From Bacteroidota bacterium (GTDB lineage: Bacteria; Bacteroidota; Bacteroidia; Flavobacteriales; Flavobacteriaceae), in assembly GCA_947460615.1 (NCBI GenBank), contig CANHHG010000004.1:1-59691 (forward strand): a DNA stretch of 59,691 nucleotides, in the 5' to 3' direction. The position numbers and the translations under genes are program-made. The notes beneath the pieces are model-generated. The model searched no databases. It was not told the origin of the DNA and worked only from the letters and a program-made list of their open reading frames with translations. Numbering within the stretch: position 1 is the stretch's first letter; each line of letters opens with the position of its first letter. Shown one piece after another: positions 35,984 to 44,979 of this stretch.

Positions 35984-37474
35984 TTAAAAATTCAAATTAT
36001 TTAATAGGGTTCTTAATTTAATTTTTTTAGTCTTGTTAAATAAAATATTAAATATCACAACATTTATACATATGTTGAAAGATCCAATAACTATTGAATA
36101 AAGGATAACAAAATTTCCTTTTGGCAAATTAATCGTAGAAAAATAACCAACTAAACCAACTATTACACTAATTCCTAGTGGAATTAATGTGTCGTAAATT
36201 AACCATTTTCTAAATTCGTCAAGCAAAAAAATAGATATTATAATATATCCTAAACATATAAAAACAACTACATTCATAATTAGCCATGTATAAGTAGCTC
36301 CAATCAACCCATATTGCACTACAAAAAAAACTAACGCAGGTACCGTACAAATCAAAGCCATTATACCAAGCCTCACATTAGTTCTTGTATGCCCATTAGC
36401 AATAGCCAAATAATATGGCATATATTGAAAAGATAAAAAAACACCTCCAATTAAAAGTACCTTAGTTGCATTTTCAATTGTATTAGCAATTACGATACTA
36501 TTAGTCCATATTATAATAAAATCTTTGGTAAAAAGAAAAAGAACCATTGCACCTGTGCTTGATAATGCAGATAGAATAAAAGAATTTACATGAAATAAGT
36601 TTGCAAGTTTATATTTTTCAGTTTCTACTGTATATTTAACCATTCTAGGTAATATAGCCATTGCAATAGGAGTAATTAATAATTCTGGAACTTGAGAAAT
36701 TGTACCTGCTAAAGCATAATACCCAAACTCTTTTAAAGATAACATTTTACTTATAATCAGCTTATCAATTTGAGTGTTTAAAGAAGAAATAACTGCCATT
36801 ATCATCATTCCACCTGCAAATCTTCCTACTGTTTTCAAAATTTTAATATCAAACTCATAAGTCGCGTTTGTTCTTATGAATTTCCATAAACTATATCTAG
36901 TAATAAAAAAGAAAACGATATTACTGAATACCTGCCATAGAAAAAAAGTTAACAATGTGGGATAAAAGTATAATGGTATTAAAACTAAAGCAGACCGGAA
37001 AATACTACTCGCAACTTGAATGCTATTTGATAATACTTGTTTCTCAAGCCCCATTAAACCGCTACTTTGCAAAGTGGTAAACAAATGGAATGCAACACTA
37101 ATGCCCATTAAACTAATATATAATGACAAATCTCCTAAAGAAATTGATTGGGAATTTAGCCAGTTTTTAGCAATAATCTCTGAAAAGTAAAAGATCAACA
37201 ATATAATGGAAGCACAGATAATTAAATACAATCTTTCGATTGTAAACAACATTCTCCCAATATATAATTTATCAGAACTACGAGAAATCTCCCTGTTTAA
37301 AGTTGCAGAAAGTCCTCCATCTGCAAAATACATAATTGTTAATATAACCATATAAAAACTAATTACTGCATAAGATTCAATCCCTAATAATTTTACATAA
37401 AAAGGGACGAATAAAAATACAGAAATAATTCCCCAAATTCTTCCAACATAATTTGCCAAAATATTTTTTATCAT
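35984..37474 (-). CDS. wzx: polysaccharide repeat-unit flippase (Wzx-like)
   Basis: A 496-aa protein of the MATE/PST flippase group with about 12-14 hydrophobic segments. The start MIKNILANYVGRIWGIISVF followed by LGIESYAVISFYMVI, and GLSATLNREISRS in the first cytoplasmic loop, are characteristic of Wzx-type proteins. It would flip the undecaprenyl-linked oligosaccharide across the inner membrane for Wzy. It lies 4 bases from the GT2 gene and 16 bases from the formyltransferase gene, on the same strand. Confidence 0.88.
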   Translation of the reverse strand: MIKNILANYVGRIWGIISVFLFVPFYVKLLGIESYAVISFYMVILTIMYFADGGLSATLNREISRSSDKLYIGRMLFTIERLYLIICASIILLIFYFSEIIAKNWLNSQSISLGDLSLYISLMGISVAFHLFTTLQSSGLMGLEKQVLSNSIQVASSIFRSALVLIPLYFYPTLLTFFLWQVFSNIVFFFITRYSLWKFIRTNATYEFDIKILKTVGRFAGGMMIMAVISSLNTQIDKLIISKMLSLKEFGYYALAGTISQVPELLITPIAMAILPRMVKYTVETEKYKLANLFHVNSFILSALSSTGAMVLFLFTKDFIIIWTNSIVIANTIENATKVLLIGGVFLSFQYMPYYLAIANGHTRTNVRLGIMALICTVPALVFFVVQYGLIGATYTWLIMNVVVFICLGYIIISIFLLDEFRKWLIYDTLIPLGISVIVGLVGYFSTINLPKGNFVILYSIVIGSFNICINVVIFNILFNKTKKIKLRTLLNNLNF

Positions 37475-37490
37475 TTACGAAATTTGTTTA

Positions 37491-38171
37491 TTATTTAGCA
37501 GGAATATAATTAACATTTTTAAAGACTAGTCTATTCCCTTCATTATCTTCAATAAATGCATTTGGATAAGGATCTGTTAAACATCTAATAAAATTATACA
37601 ATTCTTTCAAGGTCATCTTATTAAAATCATCTAATTTTAATTTACTTTCTTCTGGTTTTCTCCTTTTGAAATATGAAGCCTTGGATATATCTTGTTTTAT
37701 TGGTTTTATATTTGGATAACCATTGAAAAATGAATTCAATAATGCAATAGATCTTTGAGTTATATTATCAAAAACATCCTCCATTGAATCTCCCAATAAT
37801 GATAAATCTTCCTTTAACCAAATTTCACCAGCATCTAGTTTACTAGATAAAGTAATTAAAGACACTTTACTATTAAGTACACCATTAATTATTTGATTTT
37901 GCAAAGGAGACCCGCCTCTATATTGAGGTAAATCGGAAGGGTGGATTCCTAAACAGAGGTATCCCTCTGTTAAATAATCTGGTATAATCCAGCTCCAACC
38001 AATAAATAAAATTAAATCAACATCAGCTATTGGATTATCTTCAAATTCTTTATATTCTTTGAAAGTTCTAATTGTTTTTTTAACATTTATTTGTTTGTGC
38101 TTTTCAACTTCTTCAAAAATGTCATTAGCCCAATCTCTGTATCCACAAAAAACCACATTAATTTTGTTCAT
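37491..38171 (-). CDS. formyltransferase-like protein, near-canonical copy
   Basis: A 226-aa protein of the methionyl-tRNA/sugar formyltransferase fold, which uses N10-formyl-tetrahydrofolate. It retains the key His77 in GIHPSDLPQYRGGSP and Asp113 in SSKLDAGEIW. The Asn usually two residues before that His is Gly75. A C-terminal module (LKELYNFIRCLTDPYPNAFIE and following beta strands) binds the substrate in related enzymes. In this setting it most likely N-formylates an amino sugar made by the adjacent DegT protein; this is inference. A clearly paralogous but divergent copy sits directly upstream at 38168, overlapping by 4 bases. Confidence 0.82.
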   Translation of the reverse strand: MNKINVVFCGYRDWANDIFEEVEKHKQINVKKTIRTFKEYKEFEDNPIADVDLILFIGWSWIIPDYLTEGYLCLGIHPSDLPQYRGGSPLQNQIINGVLNSKVSLITLSSKLDAGEIWLKEDLSLLGDSMEDVFDNITQRSIALLNSFFNGYPNIKPIKQDISKASYFKRRKPEESKLKLDDFNKMTLKELYNFIRCLTDPYPNAFIEDNEGNRLVFKNVNYIPAK

Positions 38172-38839
38172 TTTTTTTTAAATTCTACGAGTTTAATATA
38201 CAATTTACCTTTCTCATCTTCGATATATCCGTTTGGATATGGATACTCCAAACATCTAAAAAAATTATATAATTCTTCTGTGCTCATCTTTAATAAATCA
38301 TCTTTTTTTAAACAGCTATCAATAGGAGATCTTTTTGGCCTAACTATTGATTCTTCAGGCCATTCTTGCCAAGTGATATATGGCATATCATCTAAATATC
38401 TATTAAACAAAACTATACTTGTAGATGTCATTTGATATAAAATATCAGACATATTTCCTGATAAATCTAAATCAACTTCATGTGAAAACAATCTATTGTG
38501 AGTGTGAGCTCTTTCGGAAGATTTATCGAAAGTGAAACTAAATATTCTATGTTTTGTTCTATAAATACCATCTATAATTTGGAGTTGTAAAGGTGATCCG
38601 TATGAATACCTGTCTAATTCTGCACAATGCACTCCAATTGCTTCAATTTTTGAAGTTATTTCACAACCTAATTCTTCACTCCAACCACAGGAAATGATTA
38701 AATCATATTTCTCTAAATTTAATTTTAAAAGTTCTTCGTGAGTTTTACACAAGATGCTTTCTTGAACTCTGGGATGTTTTTTAATTATTGGATAAACATC
38801 CAAAGACCACTGTCTGTAAGCTAAAAAAATAATTTTCAT
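38168..38839 (-). CDS. formyltransferase-like protein, divergent copy
   Basis: A 223-aa paralogue of the preceding gene, matching it along its whole length: opening IIFLAYRQWSLD, the CGWS segment, YGSPLQLQIIDG, and the C-terminal EELYNFFRCLEYPYPNGYIED. Catalytic hallmarks differ: the HPSDLP motif is HCAELD (His71 kept), and the KLDAGEI motif with the catalytic Asp is replaced by a segment SSERAHTHNR with a small insertion. It may be a formyltransferase of altered chemistry, a partner subunit, or an inactive homologue. I chose the ATG at 38839 (MKIIFLAY), 4 bases after the upstream stop; the frame is open to 38881 but that part overlaps the neighbour. Confidence 0.8.
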   Translation of the reverse strand: MKIIFLAYRQWSLDVYPIIKKHPRVQESILCKTHEELLKLNLEKYDLIISCGWSEELGCEITSKIEAIGVHCAELDRYSYGSPLQLQIIDGIYRTKHRIFSFTFDKSSERAHTHNRLFSHEVDLDLSGNMSDILYQMTSTSIVLFNRYLDDMPYITWQEWPEESIVRPKRSPIDSCLKKDDLLKMSTEELYNFFRCLEYPYPNGYIEDEKGKLYIKLVEFKKK

Positions 38840-38843
38840 ATTT

Positions 38844-39911
38844 TTATGATTTATACCACCATCCACAAGGGATCGCAACAAATTGTTGTTTAAATTTATT
38901 TACTCCTTTTAAATCAATTTTATTATTAAACACAGAGTATATATTATTGTTAATATGAACTCCAGTTGCGAAATACCCTTTTGATTTAAAATAAGCTATC
39001 GTTTCTTTACTGTTTTCTGAAAGTGTACCGTAAACCCAATAATTAGGGGTGGTGTTGTTATTTGTTTGTAATGGCTTAATATCGTTACTATTTTGTAATA
39101 CATTTTGCCATTTTATAGCATTTTTTGCTTGGATATTTAATAATGATTCTATTTCTACCATTTGTTTTGTTCCAATAAATGAATTTAATTCACTCATTAA
39201 TCCTCCATACCCTTCTAATTGAATATCACACTCAGGGTTTATCTCACCATTTGTTGTTCTAAATTTTGATCTATCAATGCCATAATCTCTAATTAATAAA
39301 GCCTTTTCAAAAAGCGTTTTATCTTTAATTATTATTGCTCCTCCTTCAATAGTATTTGGTAATCTAACCGTCTGAAAAGAGAAAACCGTAATATCTGTTC
39401 CTACATTTCCTATTCGTTTTCCGTTATACTCAGAACCAAAAGATTCAATACCATCATCAATAATAGGAATACCGTATTTTTTACCTAAAGCATTAATGGC
39501 ATCAATTTCTCCAACATAACCACAAAAATGATTATGAAAGATCGCTTTTGTATTATCAGTTATTTTAGCCTCGACATCTGTAGGGCATAATGTTCCAGTT
39601 TCAGGATTAATATCTGCCCAAATCACTTTTAACCCTTTTGTAGCAAAGGGTTGGTTTGATGCTAAACAACTTACCGGACTCGCAATTATCTCATCCCCAA
39701 ATTGCAACCCTAAAGTGGATAAAACCACTTGCATTGCTGTATTGTATGAATTTATTGTCAAAATGTATTCACAACCTATAAACTCTTTCAATTGAAATTC
39801 AAATTGCTTACCATATTTACCAAAATTTAATTGTCCCGAATAAAGAATTTCATTCAATTCAGGCAATAAATCTTCAGGCATATAGGGTTTGTAAATAGGA
39901 ATCATTACCAA
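38844..39911 (-). CDS. DegT-family protein with the PLP lysine replaced by Arg
   Basis: A 355-aa member of the DegT/DnrJ/EryC1/StrS fold, paralogous to the protein encoded at 39905. The Schiff-base lysine position is Arg183 in FSFQTVRLPNTIEGG (neighbour: FSFQAIKHLTTIDGG). The phosphate-binding SGTAAL segment reads NSYNTAM and the DAAHALG segment reads DDGIESFG. The codon for residue 183 is AGA at 39363-39365. The C terminus ends at IPCGWWYKS, lacking the final helix present in the neighbour. It cannot do normal transamination through a lysine aldimine; a ColD-like changed chemistry (where His replaces Lys), a regulatory or a partner role are options. Overlaps the upstream gene by 7 bases. Confidence 0.85.
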   Translation of the reverse strand: MVMIPIYKPYMPEDLLPELNEILYSGQLNFGKYGKQFEFQLKEFIGCEYILTINSYNTAMQVVLSTLGLQFGDEIIASPVSCLASNQPFATKGLKVIWADINPETGTLCPTDVEAKITDNTKAIFHNHFCGYVGEIDAINALGKKYGIPIIDDGIESFGSEYNGKRIGNVGTDITVFSFQTVRLPNTIEGGAIIIKDKTLFEKALLIRDYGIDRSKFRTTNGEINPECDIQLEGYGGLMSELNSFIGTKQMVEIESLLNIQAKNAIKWQNVLQNSNDIKPLQTNNNTTPNYWVYGTLSENSKETIAYFKSKGYFATGVHINNNIYSVFNNKIDLKGVNKFKQQFVAIPCGWWYKS

Positions 39912-40993
39912 CCTTTTTTAATTAATTCAATCATTTTATCACAATCTTCAATTGTAACCCACCAACCACATGGAATGTGTACTAAACGGGAATAAAATTT
40001 ATCCAGATTAGGCATTTCTGTGGGGTAATCATTCAAATAAGTATGGAAATCATTTCGTTTGTGGATTTCAGAAGCCATAAAACCATTATCTGCCATCATT
40101 TTAACAAAATCGTCTCTTCTGTCCACTTTTAAAGTATATAACCAATAAGATGATTCTGAATCAGGATAATGTACAACCGTTTCCAATCCTGGCAATCCAT
40201 TAAGTTTTAAATCCAGATATTTTCCTATATTTCGATATTTCTGTAAAAGTTGTTCAATTGTTTCTAATTGTACTAATCCAATGGTTGCATTTACATTATT
40301 CATGTGATACTTATATCCTTGGATTTGAATATCATTCTCTAATCTTGCTAATTTTTTATCTAATCCAAACCATCTAATTAATTTTCCTTTTTCATATAAT
40401 ACTTTATCTTGAATATGTAAGGCACCGCCGTCTATTGTTGTTAAATGTTTTATAGCCTGAAACGAAAATACTGTAAAAGGAAAATGATTACCCGTTTTTT
40501 TACCATTATACGTTGTGCCTAAAGCATGAGCTGCATCTTCAATAACTGGAATATTATATTTTAATGAAATTTCTTGTATATTTTTAACATCGACAGGTGT
40601 TCCAGCATAATCTACAACAATAATGGCTTTTGTTTTATCATTAATTGCATTTTCAATGGCTTTTGCAGAGATGTTACCCGTTTCATAATCTACATCAGCC
40701 CATCTCACTTTTGCCCCTACCATTTTTATTGCAACATTGGTTGGCTCGGCTGTCATAGCGGTACTAATTACTTCATCACCTTCTTTAACTCCCGCTAAAA
40801 TCAGAGCAATATGCAAAGCTGCTGTCCCAGAATTTAACGACAACGTATGACCACTACCAATAAATTCTTCGAACTTTCTTTCAAAATTTTCTACAACTTC
40901 TCCTTGAGCAATATATCCACTATATAAAACTTCTTCAATTTTTGGCATTAAAATTTCTCGAGGTGGAATATATGTTTTAATTAATGGTAACAT
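39905..40993 (-). CDS. DegT/DnrJ/EryC1/StrS sugar aminotransferase, canonical copy
   Basis: A 362-aa PLP-dependent sugar aminotransferase with an intact active site: LNSGTAALHIALI (phosphate binding, about 53-65), VIEDAAHALGTTYNG and the Schiff-base lysine Lys182 in FSFQAIKHLTTIDGG. It lies two bases after the CapE-type dehydratase gene, so the 4-keto-6-deoxy-HexNAc nucleotide is the likely substrate. It shares an uncommon C-terminal motif, IPCGWW, with the divergent paralogue downstream. Product stereochemistry is not determined by sequence alone. Confidence 0.9.
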   Translation of the reverse strand: MLPLIKTYIPPREILMPKIEEVLYSGYIAQGEVVENFERKFEEFIGSGHTLSLNSGTAALHIALILAGVKEGDEVISTAMTAEPTNVAIKMVGAKVRWADVDYETGNISAKAIENAINDKTKAIIVVDYAGTPVDVKNIQEISLKYNIPVIEDAAHALGTTYNGKKTGNHFPFTVFSFQAIKHLTTIDGGALHIQDKVLYEKGKLIRWFGLDKKLARLENDIQIQGYKYHMNNVNATIGLVQLETIEQLLQKYRNIGKYLDLKLNGLPGLETVVHYPDSESSYWLYTLKVDRRDDFVKMMADNGFMASEIHKRNDFHTYLNDYPTEMPNLDKFYSRLVHIPCGWWVTIEDCDKMIELIKKGW

Positions 40994-40995
40994 AG

Positions 40996-42018
40996 TTAAT
41001 TAGTATGATTTTTCAATTCTTCTTGCACATAATCTAAAGTCAATAACAACTTTTTTAATTCCTCTTTTGTTAGTCTATTTGTATTATGTGAATTGTATTC
41101 ATCATTAACTAACTTAGGGCCATCCATTTGCAAATACTTAGTGTAATTTAAATCCCTAAAATCGGCAGGAACTCTATAAAATCTTCCTAAATCTTCTGCT
41201 TTAGACATTTCTTCTTTTGAGCACAAAGTTTCATATAGTTTTTCAGCGTGTCGTTCCCCAATAATATTTATTTCATTATTAACATTAAATAATTCTTGTA
41301 AAGCTTGTGCTAAAACCTGAATAGTAGCGCCAGGTGATTTCTGCACAAAAATATCTCCAGGATTTCCATTTTGAAAAGCATACATAACCAATTCGACTGA
41401 ATCTTCTAATGACATCATAAATCGAGTCATTTCTGGATTTGTAATAGTCAGTGGTTTCCCTTCTTTAATTTGTTTAATAAATAAAGGAATTATTGAACCT
41501 CTAGAAGCCATTACGTTTCCGTAACGAGTAGCTGTATAAACAGCATCTACATTTTGAACCCTAGGATCTCGAGCCTTTGAAACTGCTAATTTTTCCATCA
41601 TCGCTTTAGAAATACCCATAGCATTAATTGGATAAACTGCTTTGTCTGTGCTCAAAACTACAACTCGTTTAACGTCATTTCTAGCTGCTGCTTCAAGAAC
41701 GTTTTCTGCACCAGTTATATTAGTATGAACAGCCTGCATTGGAAAAAATTCACATGAAGGAACTTGTTTTAATGCTGCAGCATGAAAAACATAGTCAACT
41801 CCTACCATTGCATTATTTATGCTATCAAAATCTCTAACATCACCAATCACGAAATTAAGCTTATCGTTTTTATATTCAATACGCATATCCTCCTGCTTTT
41901 TCTCGTCTCTACTGAATATACGAATTTCTTTAAGTTCTGAATTTAAAAATCCTTTCAACATGGCGTTCCCAAACGAACCTGTACCACCTGTAATCAATAG
42001 TGTTTTGTTTTTGAACAT
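40996..42018 (-). CDS. capE: UDP-GlcNAc inverting 4,6-dehydratase (CapE/FnlA-like)
   Basis: A 340-aa soluble SDR. Its first motif is LLITGGTGSFGNAML, then FHAAALKQVPSCEFFP and LSTDKAVYPINAMGISKAMMEK, where the catalytic Tyr is replaced as in this dehydratase family; GNVMASRGSIIPLFI follows. These features match CapE of Staphylococcus and FnlA closely, more than PseB. CapE makes UDP-2-acetamido-2,6-dideoxy-L-arabino-hexos-4-ulose. In FucNAc pathways CapF and CapG follow, but here two DegT-type genes follow instead, which points to a 4-amino product. Spacing of 26 bases from the upstream gene. Confidence 0.88.
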   Translation of the reverse strand: MFKNKTLLITGGTGSFGNAMLKGFLNSELKEIRIFSRDEKKQEDMRIEYKNDKLNFVIGDVRDFDSINNAMVGVDYVFHAAALKQVPSCEFFPMQAVHTNITGAENVLEAAARNDVKRVVVLSTDKAVYPINAMGISKAMMEKLAVSKARDPRVQNVDAVYTATRYGNVMASRGSIIPLFIKQIKEGKPLTITNPEMTRFMMSLEDSVELVMYAFQNGNPGDIFVQKSPGATIQVLAQALQELFNVNNEINIIGERHAEKLYETLCSKEEMSKAEDLGRFYRVPADFRDLNYTKYLQMDGPKLVNDEYNSHNTNRLTKEELKKLLLTLDYVQEELKNHTN

Positions 42019-42044
42019 ATTTTATTTTTGTCTTTACTTATTAA

Positions 42045-42650
42045 CTAATATATATCCGGTATCCAACTAGGGCTCAAAAATCTGCCATTTCTGTTATTTA
42101 AATACCTCACATATCGAGGCTCAGTTTTAAATAAATCTTGATTGGTTAAATACTCATTTAAAGTTACTAAATAGTACATGTGCTGGTTGGTTCGCATGAC
42201 ATACCATTTGTCTTTCCAATAGAATTCGAAAATATTATGAGTCTGGATATTTTTAGAAAATAAATCTAATATAGCTGTTTTTTCATTAAAAGGGTTTGAA
42301 AATAATAATACAGGTCTAATTTCAATCCCGTTCAGTAACATTACTTTCTGTAAGATTAAAGATCGATCAAAACAATATCCATATTTATCATTTAAAATTT
42401 TAATTATGCTGCGTTCGCCAATTCCATTCGACTTGTGAGAAATAGTACTTATAGTATAATTTTGCAAATAAATAATATCTTCTGTAGTCTTAATGTTTAT
42501 CGCGCTTTTATAAAAGCGCTTCAACTCAATGGTTTCCTGTTCTGTAGGCTTAACTTGGTATTTATTAAAAATAAATAGAAAAGCTAAAAATGCCACTGGC
42601 AGAAAAATTACTACCCCAAAAATCTTAATTCCTTTTTTATAAACTTCCAT
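42045..42650 (-). CDS. membrane-anchored transglutaminase-like protein
   Basis: A 201-aa protein with an N-terminal membrane anchor (about residues 8-28) and an extracytoplasmic domain resembling the transglutaminase/cysteine-peptidase fold: Cys93 in KYGYCFDRSLILQKVMLLNG followed by EIRPV, and His138 in THNIFEFYWKDKWYVM. The third triad residue (usually Asp after the tryptophan-containing strand) is not obvious; the sequence there is VMRTN. It overlaps the dehydrogenase gene upstream by 14 bases, so it belongs to the operon, yet it is not a usual member of Wzx/Wzy loci. Function unknown; a role in periplasmic modification is speculative. Confidence 0.65.
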   Translation of the reverse strand: MEVYKKGIKIFGVVIFLPVAFLAFLFIFNKYQVKPTEQETIELKRFYKSAINIKTTEDIIYLQNYTISTISHKSNGIGERSIIKILNDKYGYCFDRSLILQKVMLLNGIEIRPVLLFSNPFNEKTAILDLFSKNIQTHNIFEFYWKDKWYVMRTNQHMYYLVTLNEYLTNQDLFKTEPRYVRYLNNRNGRFLSPSWIPDIY

Positions 42651-43920
42651 CTACACTTCTAGTTAAAATACCTTTCACATCAAACAAAATACTATTCTCC
42701 TTTTGCAAAGACTCAAAATCTAAGTCTATGAACTCTTGGTGCGCCACCCCTAATACTACCCCATCAAATTTAGATTCTGAAACCAACTCAGCATGACAAA
42801 TTAATCCGTATTCCTGCATTACCTCCGCTGGGTTGGCCCATGGGTCATAAATGGTAACCTGAATTCCGTAATCAGTGAGTGCCGAAATTACATCTACAAT
42901 TTTGGTATTACGAACATCGGGACAATTTTCCTTAAAGGTAATTCCCAACATTAATAATGAGGCACCGTTAACGGTGATTCCTTTTTTGATCATTAATTTA
43001 ACCAATTGCGAGGCTAAATACTCCCCCATGCTGTCATTCATTCGTCTTCCAGCTAAAATAATTTCGGGATGGTAACCAAATTCTTGTGCTCGCTGTGCTA
43101 AATAATAAGGATCTACTCCTATGCAATGACCCCCAACCAAACCGGGTTTAAAAGGTAAAAAATTCCACTTAGTACCGGCCGCTTCCAATACGGCGTGGGT
43201 ATCAATATCCATCAAATTGAAAATTTTAGCTAACTCATTTACGAACGCAATGTTAATATCGCGTTGGGAATTTTCTATAACTTTAGCGGCTTCGGCTACT
43301 TTAATACTAGGTGCCAAATGGGTACCCGCAGAAATTACACTTTTATATAAAGCATCTACTTTTTTGCCTATCTCCAGCGTGGAACCAGAAGTAACTTTCA
43401 ATATTTTATCTACGGTATGCTCTTTATCACCCGGATTAATGCGCTCCGGAGAATAACCTGCAAAGAAATCTTCATTGAACTTCAATCCAGAAATGCGCTC
43501 TAATACTGGAATGCACTCCTCTTCCGTTGCCCCTGGGTAAACCGTTGATTCATAAATCACAATATCCCCCTTTTTCAATACTTTACCTACTGTTTCACTG
43601 GCCTTATACAAAGGGGTCAAATCAGGGCGGTTATTTTTATCCACCGGGGTTGGAACGGTTACAATGTAATAATTACAATCTTCGAGGTTACTTAATGTGG
43701 CTGTGCACAATAATCCGTTTGGTTTATTATTAAAATCAGTAACTAAGACCTTTTGTAAGGCCTCGTCTGAAACTTCCAGGGTACTATCAGTCCCCGAAAG
43801 CAAACCATTAATTCTGGTTTGATTGATATCAAATCCTACGACTTGATATTGGGTAGCAAACAATCTTGCTAAAGGAAGGCCTACATAACCTAGGCCTATA
43901 ACTGCAATTTTAATATTCAT
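42637..43920 (-). CDS. nucleotide-sugar dehydrogenase (TviB/WbpO-like)
   Basis: A 427-aa NAD-dependent UDP-HexNAc 6-dehydrogenase. Rossmann motif GLGYVGLPLARLFA; YESTVYPGATEEE; catalytic Cys in GGHCIGVDPYYLA; second-domain motif GITFKENCPDVRNTK. This subgroup (TviB, WbpO, WbpA) oxidises UDP-GlcNAc or UDP-GalNAc to the uronic acid. With the TviC/WbpP-like epimerase next to it, UDP-GalNAcA is the most likely product; with WecB two genes away, UDP-ManNAcA is an alternative. 51 bases separate it from the epimerase gene. Confidence 0.9.
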   Translation of the reverse strand: MNIKIAVIGLGYVGLPLARLFATQYQVVGFDINQTRINGLLSGTDSTLEVSDEALQKVLVTDFNNKPNGLLCTATLSNLEDCNYYIVTVPTPVDKNNRPDLTPLYKASETVGKVLKKGDIVIYESTVYPGATEEECIPVLERISGLKFNEDFFAGYSPERINPGDKEHTVDKILKVTSGSTLEIGKKVDALYKSVISAGTHLAPSIKVAEAAKVIENSQRDINIAFVNELAKIFNLMDIDTHAVLEAAGTKWNFLPFKPGLVGGHCIGVDPYYLAQRAQEFGYHPEIILAGRRMNDSMGEYLASQLVKLMIKKGITVNGASLLMLGITFKENCPDVRNTKIVDVISALTDYGIQVTIYDPWANPAEVMQEYGLICHAELVSESKFDGVVLGVAHQEFIDLDFESLQKENSILFDVKGILTRSVDGSL

Positions 43921-43971
43921 TTTTATACTTTATGTATTTTTTTATTATGGTAACCTCTCAATGAAATTTAC

Positions 43972-44952
43972 CTACTTTAAATTTTGCCAATACCATTTTA
44001 CTGCTTCTTTTAGCCCCATTTCAATTGAAAATAGAGGATTGTATCCCAAAAGCTTTTTTGCTTTTTCAATACTAGCTAAAGAATGCGGAATATCTCCTGC
44101 TCGATTTGGTCCATTTACGATAGAAACATCATTAATTTTTGGGTCAAAGGCAGCTAAATATTCCTTTAAATAACCTACTAATTGCGTTAAAGTAGTTCTA
44201 TCACCAAAGGCAGTATTATAAACCGTATTAATGGCCTCCGGGTTTTGAGTGGTCATCGCTAACTCATTCATTTGGATTACATTGTCAATATAGGTGAAAT
44301 CTCGAGAAAAATTTCCATCCCCATTGATAACAGGACTTTCATAGTTCATAAATTGCATTACAAACTTTGGAATTACTGCAGCATAAGCGCCATTTGGATC
44401 TTGCTTTCTTCCAAAAACATTAAAATAACGCAGTCCAATGGTTTCCATTCCATAGGTTTTACTAAATATTTCTGCATACAATTCATTAACATATTTGGTA
44501 ATTGCATAAGGGGATAAAGGTTTACCAATCACGTCTTCCACTTTAGGCAATCCCTGTGAATCTCCATAGGTTGAAGAACTGGCAGCATATACAAAGCGCT
44601 TCACTTTGGCATCTCTAGCTGCTACTAACATGTTTAAAAAACCGGACACATTCACCTCATTTGTAGTTACTGGATCATTAATTGATCTAGGAACGGAACC
44701 TAATGCTGCTTGATGTAAAACATAATCAACCCCTTGAACCGCTTCGCTGCACACTTCTGAATTTCGAATATCACCCTCAATTAATCGAAAGTTAGGGTTA
44801 TGAATACACTCTTTCAAATTGTGTAAATGACCCGTTGCAAAATTATCCAAACAAACTACTTTATAGCCTTTTGCTAAAAAATATTCACACAAATTGGATC
44901 CAATAAATCCTGCTCCTCCGGTAACTAATATAGTTTTATTTGTATTTGGCAT
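43972..44952 (-). CDS. UDP-GlcNAc/GlcNAcA C4-epimerase (TviC/WbpP-like)
   Basis: A 326-aa extended SDR with [35 protein letters not shown] and [17 protein letters not shown] (catalytic Tyr and Lys), then [18 protein letters not shown], which is diagnostic for the WbpP/TviC group. It would interconvert UDP-GlcNAc(A) and UDP-GalNAc(A). Paired with the dehydrogenase downstream, as in Vi antigen and Pseudomonas O6 loci. Good length and intact active site. Confidence 0.92.
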   Translation of the reverse strand: MPNTNKTILVTGGAGFIGSNLCEYFLAKGYKVVCLDNFATGHLHNLKECIHNPNFRLIEGDIRNSEVCSEAVQGVDYVLHQAALGSVPRSINDPVTTNEVNVSGFLNMLVAARDAKVKRFVYAASSSTYGDSQGLPKVEDVIGKPLSPYAITKYVNELYAEIFSKTYGMETIGLRYFNVFGRKQDPNGAYAAVIPKFVMQFMNYESPVINGDGNFSRDFTYIDNVIQMNELAMTTQNPEAINTVYNTAFGDRTTLTQLVGYLKEYLAAFDPKINDVSIVNGPNRAGDIPHSLASIEKAKKLLGYNPLFSIEMGLKEAVKWYWQNLK

Positions 44953-44979
44953 TTTTTTATTTCAACTTTAAATTCTCTA

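Noticed and set aside
42875..43733. Several plus-strand frames antisense to the nucleotide-sugar dehydrogenase gene
   Set aside because: They are shadows of a strongly supported gene and resemble no protein family.
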